Part shown: piece after piece, positions 42,183-53,903 of the stretch
Layout of the letters: each line of letters begins with the position of its first letter
Position numbering within the stretch: position 1 is the first letter of the stretch
Assembly: GCA_030686995.1 (NCBI GenBank)
Contig: CM060709.1
Coordinates: forward strand, 14,158,872 to 14,222,871
Direction of reading: 5' to 3'
Origin: Artemisia argyi
Lineage: Eukaryota > Streptophyta > Magnoliopsida > Asterales > Asteraceae
Length of the DNA: 64,000 bases
Notes under the pieces: model-generated
Database searches by the model: none
What the model saw: the letters and a program-made list of their open reading frames with translations, nothing else
Told to the model about the DNA's origin: nothing
Position numbers and translations under genes: made by a program

Positions 42183-44761
42183 ATGGCTAATAGCGAGCCT
42201 GGGGAGATGAATATTCCGGACGAGGGTCCTTCCACTAGTAAAGCAAAACCGATAGGCAAGTTTGACATGCATCTGCATACCTCTAAGTTATCCCAGCATA
42301 CACTAGATCAACTTTGTAAGGATTACGGTGTTCCAACCAATCTACATCCCATGGTACCACCGGACGGGTTCACTATGAATGAGTTACCGGAGAGCAAGAT
42401 AGGAATATACGTGCAGCAGGTTAAACTAGGAGGGGTTAGGATACCATTCTCTTCGTTTCTCCTATCCGTCATAGGGTACTTTCGAGTACATATTTCTCAG
42501 CTCGTACCTATAGGATTAAATAGGGTTACTCTTTTCGAGGTCCGGTGTTATAGTTTAGACGTTGTGCCTACCGTTCCCCTTTTTAGGGTTTTCTATCGGC
42601 TATGTAAGCAGGGTCATTGGTTTTCATTTGAGAGCCGAACCGGGAAACGGGTGATGAAATGTTTTGAGGAAGTGTTGACAGGGTTGAAGTTTTGGAAAGA
42701 CTTTTTCTTTCTAATAGACCGTAGGGCCATTCCGGATGCTATGCCATGGAGGCATAAGGATTCTAAGATCTCGGATAAGTTTCCGGAGGGTTACTCAGTG
42801 AGGGATGCTAGGAAGATTGCCGGAAAGACGATTCCTCTTCGGAAGACCCCTTCTAGTCTTTCGTATGAATATGGGCTTTGCAACGTCTTCCGAATCACTG
42901 GGCATAGACTGGTTATAAAGGACGTCGAGGGGCGTGGTAATAATTCATTTTTATTTTAGTTGTCCTTGTTCTTTTTCTTGACTTGTGCTCATTTGTCTAT
43001 TCTTTTGCAGTTATAACAATGTCTGAGTATTTAGAACTTCCGGATCTAGAGGGATTAGTTGTCAGCAAAGGAGATGCCTTTCCCGAAGGTCATGTGCGTC
43101 CTGAGAGGACCGCTAGACCACTCTCACCGGAGAAGAAACTTCCCGTGAAAAGTAACTTGCAGAAGGTGGTCGAAGTTGCTGACGATGATGTTGTTGCCGC
43201 TCGGGAAGAGAAGGAGAGGAAACAGTGAGAAAAGAATGTTGTTCCGAAGAGGAAGATTGCTGACAACTCGAAGAATGCTCCGAAGCGTAGGAGAAAGGTT
43301 TTGGAGGAGGAGGTTATTTCTTCTGGAGACAAGACTTTAGATGTCACTCCGTTGAATCAGGCCGAGCCGCAGGTTGATGTGGAAGCTGGGAAGAAAGATC
43401 CTCCCATCCAAAAAGAGCAAAACACTTCACATGCTGCGGAGGGTCCGCAGGACGATTTGGCCGAAGGAGCTGGCCGTAATGATGAGGAGAATCCTGAGGG
43501 TTTTTCGAAACCCCCCTCCCATGGTAAGTATATGTTTACTTGTTTGCTTTTCTTCTTCTCTTCTCCCCCCCCCCCCCCCCCCCCCCGCTTTTTTTATATG
43601 TTTCCTCTCTTCACAGATGATTCTATTCACACGGCCCATTCCGAGCGTCATGCCTCTCGCTCCCCTGAGCCTTCGGGAACCTCTCCTCCCTTAGGACCCG
43701 GTATGTTCTTTCTATACTTGTCGAGTTATATCGATCTAACCGTAAGGTATTCTGTTCTTACTGCTTATTTACTTTCAGGTAACACTGACCAAACCGGAGG
43801 GTATTTTGTTCTTGGGTGGACCCTTCGTGATGATGTTCGCATGAACTCTTTTAGGGCCTGCCGAGAGATGATGGATCATCTGGCCACCCCTGCCGAACAA
43901 GAGGCTGTTTCTGGGCTTAACAACAATAATCTAGTTCGTCAAGCTTACATCAACGTTGGTTCGGGGATTATCATTCAAGCTGAGCTTTTGCAACATTTCA
44001 GCCAGTTGAACTGAGACTACAGAGAGTTGACAGAGGCTCATAGGGGGTGTGCTGATTTATCTAATAAGCTGAAGGAGGTCGAGGAGGAGCGTGATGTTAA
44101 GGCTAGGAATTTTGATAAGTTGCTCAAAGAGTTCCACGCTTTGGAGGATGAAGTGAGTGCAGCTTCCATTCGTCAGGAAGGTTTAGTTGAGCAGTTAGAG
44201 GAGATGGAGAGGGATAAAAACGAATGGCGGTCAACGGCTTCATCCCAAGCCGCTAGGATCAAAGAGCTTGAGGGACAGTTGTCCGACAAATCCACTGAGC
44301 TTAGCCAACTGTGGGAACAAAACAAACAGCTAACTGCTAGCGTTGCTCAGTCGGAGGTCGTACGACACAACACTGTGAAGGAACTTCTTCCAGCCGTTTG
44401 CCGTCGGTTATTCCAGAGCCGAGAGTACAAGAAGAGCATGGGGAGGGTGTACAGTCTTTCTTATACCGCTGGGTTTGTTGACGGCGTGAAAGCCGACTTT
44501 AAAGACGGGGCCAAGGTTGCCCGTGATGAGGGAGATGTGGAAAGGGTACTTGGGCAGGTCAAGAACCTCAACCGAGAAGCCCCATCATTATAGAAGGCTG
44601 AATTTAACAAGATCTTCGATGCCGAATATCAGTATGTTAAGAAGGTTGCTGAGTCCTATCGTCTTCCTTTGGGTGATTTGATGAATTTATTACCGGAAGG
44701 CTCAGTAGTTCCCGAGAAAAGTACACCTGCCCCTGGACCCTCCGAAGCAAAGAATGATTAG
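42183..44761 (+). pseudogene. Antisense extra gene of Tat element (gypsy-type transposon domain plus coiled coil), four exons
   Basis: It lies opposite to gag-pol. ATG at 42,183 (MANSEPGEMNIPDEGPS) is chosen because homology starts after it. Exon 1 (to 42,936) contains the putative gypsy-type transposon domain (YGVPTNLHPMVP; KIGIYVQQVKLGGVRIPFSS). Introns with GT/AG ends lie at 42,937-43,010 (74 nt), 43,524-43,616 (93 nt, with a 22-C run) and 43,701-43,778 (78 nt). Splicing keeps one frame throughout. Exon 2 is Lys/Glu-rich with a basic KRKI...KRRRK stretch, a possible nuclear signal. Exon 4 encodes a long coiled coil (about 44,030-44,330). Three in-frame stops (TGA 43,226, TGA 44,012, TAG 44,591) break it. 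Each fits C-to-T change of an Arg or Gln codon. The final stop is at 44,759-44,761. The role in the element is unknown. Confidence 0.75.
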
Positions 44762-45000
44762 TAATAGGATGTTTATGGCATGTACCTTCTCCCTTTTTGT
44801 GTCCGGATGAATGTAATTTGTACTACATCAACTTTTGGGCTTAGCATGTGCCTTTTAATTTGATTTTATTGTCATCATGACAAGTTTATCCATTGACGGT
44901 GTGAAGTGCCGAACCATTTAATATTATTGTAGTAACAGCGTAACACAACAATCTGTTGGATTGGTGGTGTAGGTTTGGCGAATGTTTTAGTTTTAACGTG
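44762..45000. other. Spacer after antisense gene, nothing recognised
   Basis: This is the 3' flank of the antisense gene, AT-rich, leading into the minisatellite. A GT-rich GGTGTGAAGTGCCGAACC near 44,900 may be an early, diverged repeat copy. Confidence 0.5.
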
Positions 45001-45905
45001 GCCACTACGGTGGAATATAACGAACCGATGGATTGTAATGTAATTTAATCTCAACGGTGTAAATAACGAACCGATGGATTGTAATGTAACTTAATCTCAA
45101 CGGTGTAAATAACGAACCGATGGATTGTAATGTAACTTAATCTCAACGGTGTAAATAACGAACCGATGGATTGACGGTGTAAATAACGAACCGATGGATT
45201 GTAATGTAACTTAATCTCAACGGTGTAAATAACGAACCGATGTATTGTAATGTAACTTACTCTCAACGGTGTAAATAACGAACCGATGGATTGTAATGTA
45301 ATTTAATCTCAACGGTGTAAATAACGAACCGATGGATTGACGGTGTAAAGCAACGACCCGCTTAATTTCAATATAACGGTGTAAGGTAATGACCCGCTTA
45401 ATTTCAATGTAAATCACAACGGTGTAAATAACGAACCGATGTATTGTAATGTAACTTAATCTCAACGGTGTAAATAACGAACCGATGGATTGTAATGTAA
45501 TTTAATCTCAACGGTGTAAATAACGAACCGATGGATTGTAATGTAACTTAATCTCAACGGTGTAAATAACGAACCGATGTATTGTAATGTAACTTACTCT
45601 CAACGGTGTAAATAACGAACCGATGGATTGTAATGTAATTTAATCTCAACGGTGTAAATAACGAACCGATGGATTGACGGTGTAAAGCAACGACCCGCTT
45701 AATTTCAATATAACGGTGTAAGGTAACGACCCGCTTAATTTCAATGTAAATCACAACAGTGTAAATAACGAACCGTTGGATTAACGGTGTAAAGTAACGA
45801 ACCGATGTATTTCAATATAAATCACAACGGTGTAAATAACGAACCGATGGATTAACGGTGTAAAGTAACGACCCGTTTAATTTTTAAGTTAATTTAGTCA
45901 TAACG
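45001..45905. repeat. 46-bp minisatellite in the Tat 3' region, with higher-order repeats
   Basis: The unit has core ACGGTGTAAATAACGAACCG followed by ATGGATTGTAATGTAACTTA and AATCTCA. About 16-17 cores are present. A variant with CGACCCGCTTAATTTCAAT intervenes. The block at about 45,232-45,420 recurs at about 45,570-45,756, giving a higher-order period of about 338 bases. Histidine/Tyr-rich ORFs on the minus strand are products of the repeat. Confidence 0.92.
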
Positions 45906-45993
45906 GTGCAAATAGAATAGATGGGGAAAATTTCTTCTCCTGACATTGGAGAAGTATGCATTACTATCAAAGCCAAGTTCTCACATTACAAAT

Positions 45994-48022
45994 TTATCTG
46001 AAGCAATTCCGAAGGTTGATTGCGTGCCAGGTTCGAGGGACATTTCGGCCTTCCATTGTTTCAAGTTTGTATGACCCATTATGATGTGCTTCTACTACCC
46101 GGTAAGGGCCTTCCCAATTTGGGCCTAGTTTTCCTTGGTTTTCCACTCTACTAGCTTCGTTCTTCCTGTAGACAAAATCGCCCACTTTGAATGATACCGG
46201 ACGGACCCTCTGATTGTAGTATTGTTCAATTTTTGCTTTGTACTTTGCCTCTCGTATTGCTGCCATTTCTCGTCTTTCTTGTAGCAAATCTAAGTTTAGA
46301 CGTTGCTCCTCTTCATTATCTTCCGGATCAAACATCATAGTACGGTGAGTTGGCATCCCAATTTCGGCCGGTATGACGGCTTCACTTCCGTACGTGAGGC
46401 TAAATGGTGTTTCACCATTGCTTGTTTTAAGAGATGTCCGGTATGCCCATAAGACGTTAGGCAATTCATCAACCCATCCGGCCTTCGCCCGGCCTAACCT
46501 TGTCTTAATACCATGCATGAGGCTGCCGTTGGCCCTTTCAACAAGGCCGTTGGCTTGTGGATGTGCCACGGCAGTGTTGATCTGCTTAATTTTTAATTTT
46601 GCACACCAACTTTTGAAAGGGTCGTTTACGAAATTCGTGCCATTATCCGTCACAATAATGGCCGGTAGTCCGAACCGACAGACTATATTGTCCCAGACGA
46701 ATTTCTTCACCTCCTTACCCGTCGTTTTCGCCAGAGGTTTGGCTTCTATCCACTTGGTGAAGTAATCTATTGCTACGATTACATACTTCACCTTCCCTGG
46801 GGCCTCCGTCAACGGGCCCAACACATCCATTCCCCATTCATAGAAGGGCCATGGGGCCATGATGGAAGTCAGTATAGTTTTAGGCAGCTTCGGTACCGGG
46901 GAGTGAATTTGACAAGAGTCGCATTTGTTTATTTCTTCACGAGCGTCTTTATGCATGGTTGGCCAGTAGTATCCTTGACGGATGAGCTTCGCCACGACCG
47001 CTCTTGGACCGGAGTGCATGCCGCAAGCACCCTCATGAACCTCTCGGATGATATAATTTACTTGCAGAGGTCCCACACAACATGCCATCGGACATAGGTA
47101 GGTCTTCTTGAACATCACGTCCCCTTCCATGATATAATGAGGAATTTTCATCCGAAGAGTTCTTGCTTCGTTAGGGTCTTCCGGCCAGATGCCGTTTTGT
47201 AAACATCTGACGATTGGTGTCATCCAATTGTCGCCTTCTTCTTCCACAATGGCTTTAACTTCTTCTTCCGATGTAGAAGGCTTCTCCAATACTTCTACTA
47301 ATACTTCTTTGGGGAGATGGTTGAAGGCTACGGAAGCTAGCCTGCTTAAAACATCGGCCTTTTGGTTCTGGGATCTCGGGATATTACGGATTTTAAACTT
47401 TTTGAACAGTCCGATGTGCTCTCTTGTTTTTGCTAAATACCGTATCATACTTTCTTTGGATGCCACAAATTCTCCGTTTATTTGGCTTGCCACTAACTTG
47501 GAATCCACTCTGACATCCAGAGATTTAACATTCATTCTTCTCGCTATTCGTAGGCCGGTGAGAAGTGCTTCGTATTCTGCCTCATTGTTGGTGCTTCTGA
47601 AATTTAAACGGAGAGCATAGGTGTGTTCTACCTGGTCAGGACCGATTAGGACTAGCCCTGCCCCTGAACCTTTCGTGCTTGATGCTCCGTCCGTATATAA
47701 CACCCATTCATCCGAGCTTGACACATCACATACTTCTTTTGTTAGCTGTCTGCCGTTCTTTTCCTTAAGGTCAACTGATATTTCCGAGATAAAATCAGCA
47801 AGCACTTGCCCTTTAACAGAGCTCTTCGAAACGTACGTTATGTCGTATGCCCCTAACTCCACGACATATTTCGTCAGCCTCCCTGATGCTTCGGCTTTAT
47901 TTAATATCTGTTTTATGGGCTGGTCGGTTATAACTCTGATTGGGTGTGCTTCAAAATATCTCCTCAGTCGTCTAGATGCGTGCAGGAGTGACAAGGCCAA
48001 CTTCTCAATAGGTAAATAATTC
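45994..48022 (-). pseudogene. Element D2 pol, second half: RNase H, second (archaeal-type) RNase H, integrase
   Basis: The frame is open from the E insertion point to the stop at 45,994. It starts in RNase H (NYLPIEKLALSLLHASRRLR; VITDQPIKQIL). It then has a second RNase H with Asp in LYTDGASSTKGSGAG, Glu in TNNEAEYEALLTG, Asp in RVDSKLVAS and Asp in KADVLSRLAS, the dual arrangement of Tat elements. The integrase zinc finger (VHEGACGMHSG ... CDSCQ) and core follow: Asp in WGMDVLGPL, Asp in VTDNGTNF, Glu in NGLVERANG, then a C-terminal domain (GPYRVVEAHHNGSYKLETMEG). All catalytic residues are present. The gene is split by element E and frameshifted upstream, so it is not functional as one unit. 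Confidence 0.9.
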
Positions 48023-48027
48023 CTTTC
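48023..48027. other. Target-site duplication of E, left (CTTTC)
   Basis: CTTTC directly precedes the E LTR and recurs at 61,275-61,279 after the second LTR. One copy completes the D2 RNase H frame. Confidence 0.93.
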
Positions 48028-49688
48028 TGTAACACCCCCAAAATTTGATACAGCGGAAGACTCAACAAGCTTTCGGAGTGCTACGGGGATTGGTATCCAA
48101 ACACAAGACATAAAAGAACGAGATAAAGTAAACAAAATAAAATACAACCACGCGGGGTTTTAAAGTTTACATTATCCCAAAATCATCCAAAGTCAAGCCC
48201 AAAAGAAATAAATATAGGTCCACAATAGTTATCAGAGTTTTAGAAATATAGATCCATAACCAGTGCCAAATGCCAAGCCTCCAATCCCAAGCATCTGCAG
48301 AGCATCACTTAATTACCTGAGAAAACGTGCTAAAAGTCAGCTTTCGCTGGTGAGATCATAGGTTTAGATTCTTAATTCAATATAGTGGACATATACGCAA
48401 AACGCTTGCTAGCTAGACTAGGCCTCAATCATCCAACCAAAATAATCCATCCAATATAATCCAACCAAATCAAATCATCCCTATAGGTGCACGCTATAGC
48501 TCAAATCAAACCAATCAATAGCTTACCTAGCTCAAGTCTAGGCCTCGCTCTAATATCAATCCAATAGCTTACCTAGTTCGGGGACTAGGCCTCGCTCAAC
48601 AACCAAATCAATAGCTTACCTAGATCTAGTCTAGGCCTCGCTCTACCTAGTTCTATAAGCATAGCAAGTTTTAAAATCAAAAGCGATAATAGTCCACATA
48701 AAGCATTTGCACGTTTTTCACCCCAAGTATTGAAAACAAAGTTCAAGAGTAAAAGTGGGGCTATGACTCACCTCAAGTCCAGAAATCCTCAAAAGAAATG
48801 ATAGAAGAAAGACGCAAGAAATCTCAAACAACTCACGTAACGGCGACTACAGACTCGGCACTTCCTAACAATATCAAACCCGTTCAGAAATCATTTCCTC
48901 AAAATCAAATATTCCCATTCCCGAACGTAATTCATTTTACTTTCCAAAATATCCATTTCTCGAATTAACTTCATATTCATTTGAAATTTGACGTTTGGTA
49001 ACCATACGGGTGGAGGGTCGACACAACACAAACCAAAAAGCCTCAACAAAGAACAATAATAAGATAACTATAGGTCTAATGTTAGCTCAACATATTATTT
49101 AAATAATTATCGAAGCTTATTAAATCCGTCGATTTGATAATCTCCCATACTTATTTACGTAATATATCGTTCCAAAATTATACCCAACCTAAAGCACATT
49201 GCACATAAATTTCTATTTGGTATATGTCGTAGCCCAATGAATTCCCTATATATATCGTCGAATCGGCCAAATCCCACGAGACATATAGTAATTCATTACC
49301 CTAAAATATATACCACATCCTATGGGCGTCGTGGGATACGATGCCCATTAATATACCCATTTTATATCGTCAAATAACTCAATCTAGAATAAGTCATTCG
49401 ATAATATAAAATGTTTATATTAACCGTCATATATTCGTGACAACACAAAGTCACATTATAAAGCCCACTTGGACTTTAAAGACCCACAATTCGTATAACT
49501 CGATAAGTTTCTAATTTATAAAATAAAATCACATTTTTAAATTATTATTTACCCGACTTATGTTTCGCCGTTATTTTTATAGTTATTATTTATAATAATA
49601 TCCCGACATTTATTACACTATTTTCATAGTATAATAACTATCGTCTTATTATTATACGTTTACTCGTGATCGTTTTATTATTAATATA

Positions 49689-49769
<81 letters not shown>

Positions 49770-51485
49770 GTTTAACGCGTCTATATATACGTATATAAAC
49801 GATTATATTCTTAATAATATTATAACGAGTATTATTTTTGATTTCAACTTTTAAATATTTATCGAGTCATAGAATTTGGTCACATGTCCGAGTCATGACC
49901 CTCGGCTCATAGTCCATGTCCAAAATAATAAAATCAAGCCACAATATAAATCAACTCCGTCCAAACAATCCCATATTCACGTGCTACAACATGAGGGTCC
50001 GACTACGGCACCCAACTAACCTATCTCTGTCATCTAATTGACCGTCTCACAATCGGTCCCCAATTCCATACTCGTCAACACAACTCCAATTCATGATACA
50101 AATGACCAATGTCCAAATGATTCGGCCCAAAATAAGTCACAACAAATATATTACCATATAAGAACCAAAACAAAAATATATCAATTATACGGGTCGACTT
50201 ACCAAGTCAAACCCGGGTCAACTTGTGAGGTAACAACCAAAACAATAACCTCACCCGAGACCTCTCGGTCTCGGCTAGCTCTAATGAGCCTCTCGACTAA
50301 AACAGCCCGCGAAGGGGGGGGGGGGGGTTCGGCCGAGAATCCGAAACAACAACAACAACAACAATTCGAACCATCTTAGACCCAAAAATTCCAATAAGTA
50401 TTAACCATCATCAAGAATAAAAAAGAACAAGAACCATCACACCTCCAAGACTCTAATCGAGTCGAGGAGTGTCACACCGAGACCTAGGGTCTCGGTCAAG
50501 CTCACATCGAGCCACAAAAACCAAATCCAAACGCGTACAAACTCCAAATCCGAGCACAAATACATCAAGAATCGACCCCCAAGGATACGAAACTCGTTTT
50601 ATTAACAAAACCCATCTTCATTTTCATGTTATCATCCCAAAAATGTCAAGATCCAATTCAGGTTTGACTCAAAATAGTCAAACCCGACCCAAAACTCATG
50701 TTTTCTCACCTCTAATCGAATAGAAACCAAGATAGATGATGATGTGGTGTTGTGTGAGGTGTGGATGTCGGCGGTATTTAAAAGAAATGGAGGGGGAAGG
50801 CGCGTGTTTCACACCAAACGAACAAGAAGGTGATGGGGAGCGTTTTGGTGGTGGCGGTGTGGTGTGGAGGTCGGCGGTGGTGGTGGTGTTGGTGTGGCAG
50901 TCGGCGGCTAAGGAGAGGGGGAAGAAGAAAATGATGAAAATGATATTATGAGGGTGAAGGGTTAGGGTTAGGGGTGTTATACCCTAAATTTTCATTTTAG
51001 TCCCTCAAATTTCCTTTTTCCAAAATTAGCCACAAATACTTTAATAATTAGTGAACTCTTTTTAATCGGTTTTCCCGTAACCCGATTACCCGTTCATAAA
51101 AGTATTAAATTTTCATCAAACATACACGTACACGTCATAATTGATTTCCCAACAACACTTCCCGAAAATATAGATATGTACGAAAGACATAATATTAATT
51201 TAACGGTGAATCGCTACCGTTTTGTAAAATGTAAAAATCTTGTTAGGTTAATCTAGTGCCGGAGTCAATGTAGTGCCAAAGATAACGATCTAAAAATAAA
51301 TCATCACGAACGAAACGAATCAAACCATAAATAAATAACTAAATCCCATAAACATCGTACGATTAAAATCAAGTACCAACGTTCGTAAACTATCTCGTCA
51401 CAATAACTTTTCAAAAATTCTATATTTATTATTTAAATGTAATGCGGGTTTTATAAAACGGCTCCCTATTTTGCCAGTTGTCACA
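48028..51485 (-). repeat. Element E 3' LTR (3458 bp)
   Basis: It starts TGTAACACCCCCAAAATTTG and ends CCAGTTGTCACA, next to the PPT. It contains a (TA)n tract at about 49,692-49,766 and 14 G at 50,314-50,327. The other LTR has longer versions of both. Short plus-strand ORFs here exist in both LTRs only because of duplication. Confidence 0.93.
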
Positions 51486-51500
51486 TCCTCCCAGCCTCAG
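51486..51500 (-). other. Element E polypurine tract
   Basis: The minus strand reads GAGGCTGGGAGGA directly before TGTGACAACTGG, the LTR start. Confidence 0.8.
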
Positions 51501-51537
51501 AAGGAACCCGTCCCGGGTTTCTCTTGAAATGACCCAT

Positions 51538-53903
51538 CTACGAAGTGAAAAACTTCGGATATCTTTTTCGAAACTCATCCTCACGTTCCTACGTAAATTC
51601 CGGTCCGTGCCGCGAATTCCAACGAACTTTGATGAGCGGAATACGACTCCTCTTGAGTCGTTTGATCTCTCTATCCATTATCTCAATCGGCTCTTCCACG
51701 AAATTCAAACTTTCATCCACACGAATATCCTTGATCGGTATAACTAGTGTTTCCTCTGAAAGGCATTTCTTCAGATTACTAATATGAAACACATCATGAA
51801 CTTTACTCAGTTCCATAGGTAATTCCAAACGATACGCTACGGGCCCAATTCTTTCCAAAATAAGAAATGGTCCAATGTAGCGGGGATTAAATTTCCCACA
51901 TTTCCCAAAACGTATCACACCCTTCCAAGGCGAGACCTTCAACATCACTCTGTCTCCAACCTGGAATTCTAGGGGTTTACGCCTCTGATCGGCGTAGCTT
52001 TTCTGCCTATCTCTAGCTGCTTGCAGTCGATCTCGAATCTGCGTTACTTTCTCCGTAGTTTCCGAGATAAGCTCAGGGCCTGTGAGTTGGCTATCTCCAA
52101 CTTCTGCCCAACCAATAGGTGAACGGCATTTTCGACCATACAAAGCTTCGAATGGTGCAGCCTTAAGACTTGTGTGGTAGCTATTATTGTAGGAGAACTC
52201 CGCAAGGGGTAAATATTTCTCTCAGCCTTTACCAAAGTCTATGATGCATGCACGAAGCATATCCTCCAAAGTTTGAATAGTTCTCTCACTTTGACCATCG
52301 GTTTGGGGATGATATGCAGTACTCATATCAAGTCTCGTCCCCAAAGCGGTTTGAAGTGATCGCCACAATGCTGACGTGAAACGGCTGTCGCGATCCGAAA
52401 TAATCGATATCGGAACCCCATGATGAGAAACAATCTCCTTCACATACAACCTCGCAAGTTTTTCTACACTATCATCTTCACTAATCGCCAGGAAGTGAGC
52501 AGACTTAGTCAAACGATCCACAATTACCCATATAGCGTCGCAACCGCTAGTTGTCTTGGTAATTTGGTAATAAAGTCCATCGTAATCCGCTCCCACTTCC
52601 AAACCAGGAGTTCTGGCTGCGTCAACAATCCTGACGGTCTTTGATGCTCAGCTTTAACCTTAGAGCAGGTCAAGCACTTACTAACATATAATGCTATCTC
52701 TGCCTTCATATTTGGCCACCAATATAATTTCTTCAAACCCTGGTACATTTTGTCCGACCCAGGATGAATGGAGTATCTCGACTTATGCGACTCATGCATA
52801 ATCAATTCTCGAATCCCTCCATACAATGGTACCCAACTTCGTTCTCCAAAACATAACACTCCATCAGAACGCTTAGCAAATCCTTTCTCATTTTCTGCCA
52901 TCCCAAATATGTTCTCAGCAGGTTTATTTTCTGCTTTCAATGCTTCTGTTTGAGCTACCAATATTTGAGACGGTAATGGCGATACGATAGTCATTCCTAA
53001 TGACCTAACCCGTAATGGGGGAATTCTCTCTTTTCGACTAAGAGCATCAGCAACAACGTTTGCTTTACCCGGATGGTAGCGAATTTCACAATCGTAATCG
53101 CTTAGCAACTCTATCCAACGTCGCTGCCTCATGTTAAGCTCTTTTTGGTTCAGAATGTGTTGCAGACTTTTGTGATCAGTAAACACTACACACTTGGTTC
53201 CATACAAGTAATGTCTCCATATCCTCAAAGCAAAAACCACAACACCTAACTCCAAATCATGGGTGGTGTAATTCTTCTCATGCTTCTTGAGCTGTCGGGA
53301 AGCATAAGCTATCACTTTCTCTCGCTGCATTAACACCGCTCCTAAACCTTTATGAGAAGCGTCACAATAGACGACGAAATCCTCGTTACCTTTGGGTAAC
53401 GCCAAAATAGGAGCACTACACAACATTTCCTTAAGTAACTGAAAGGCTTCCTCTTCCTTATCTCCCCATTCTTACTTAACGCTCTTTTGAGTCAATTTGG
53501 TCAACGGTTTTGCTATCTTCGAAAATCCCTCAATGAATCTTCAGTAATAACCGGCTAATCCCAAAAACTGACGAACTTCTGTTGGGGTCGTAGGTGCAGC
53601 CCAATCTTTAATCGCTTCAATCTTAGCAGGGTCCACATGAACTCCTTGTCTATCAATCACATGACCTAGAAATTGTACCGTCGGAATCCAAAATTCACAT
53701 TTCGGAAACTTGGCATACAGTTTCTCCTTCCTGAGCAATTCTAAGATAAGTCTTAGATGCTCCTCATGCTCCTTCTCACTCTTCGAATAAATCAGAATGT
53801 CGTCAATGAACACAATCACAAACTTATCTAAGTAAGGCTTACACACCCGATTCATGAGATTCATGAATACCGCCGGTGCGTTAGTCAACCCAAACGGCAT
53901 CAC
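51538..53903 (-). pseudogene. Element E pol, second part: RT, RNase H, integrase, chromodomain, broken
   Basis: From right to left: RT with [11 protein letters not shown] (near 53,800), a stop TGA at 53,541 after LGLAGYY, a stop TAA at 53,473, RNase H ([30 protein letters not shown]), integrase zinc finger ([32 protein letters not shown]), a one-base frameshift near 52,557, integrase core ([24 protein letters not shown]), a stop TGA at 52,222, then a C-terminal domain and a chromodomain-like segment ([20 protein letters not shown]...W) broken by TAG at 51,589, with the family stop at 51,538. The TGA at 52,222 and TAG at 51,589 replace Trp, consistent with G-to-A change. Confidence 0.88.

Noticed and set aside
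45051..45754. CRISPR-like array or His/Tyr-rich repeat protein
   Set aside because: The whole 46-bp unit is repeated with no unique spacers, in a plant retrotransposon. It is a minisatellite.
50038..50951. Several 70-140 aa plus-strand ORFs, repeated at 59,826-60,740
   Set aside because: They lie in the E LTRs, opposite to the element, and recur only because LTRs are duplicated. They contain poly-G and CAA runs.
50953..50975. Interstitial telomere
   Set aside because: Only two to three units and not the plant TTTAGGG repeat; present in both LTRs of one element.
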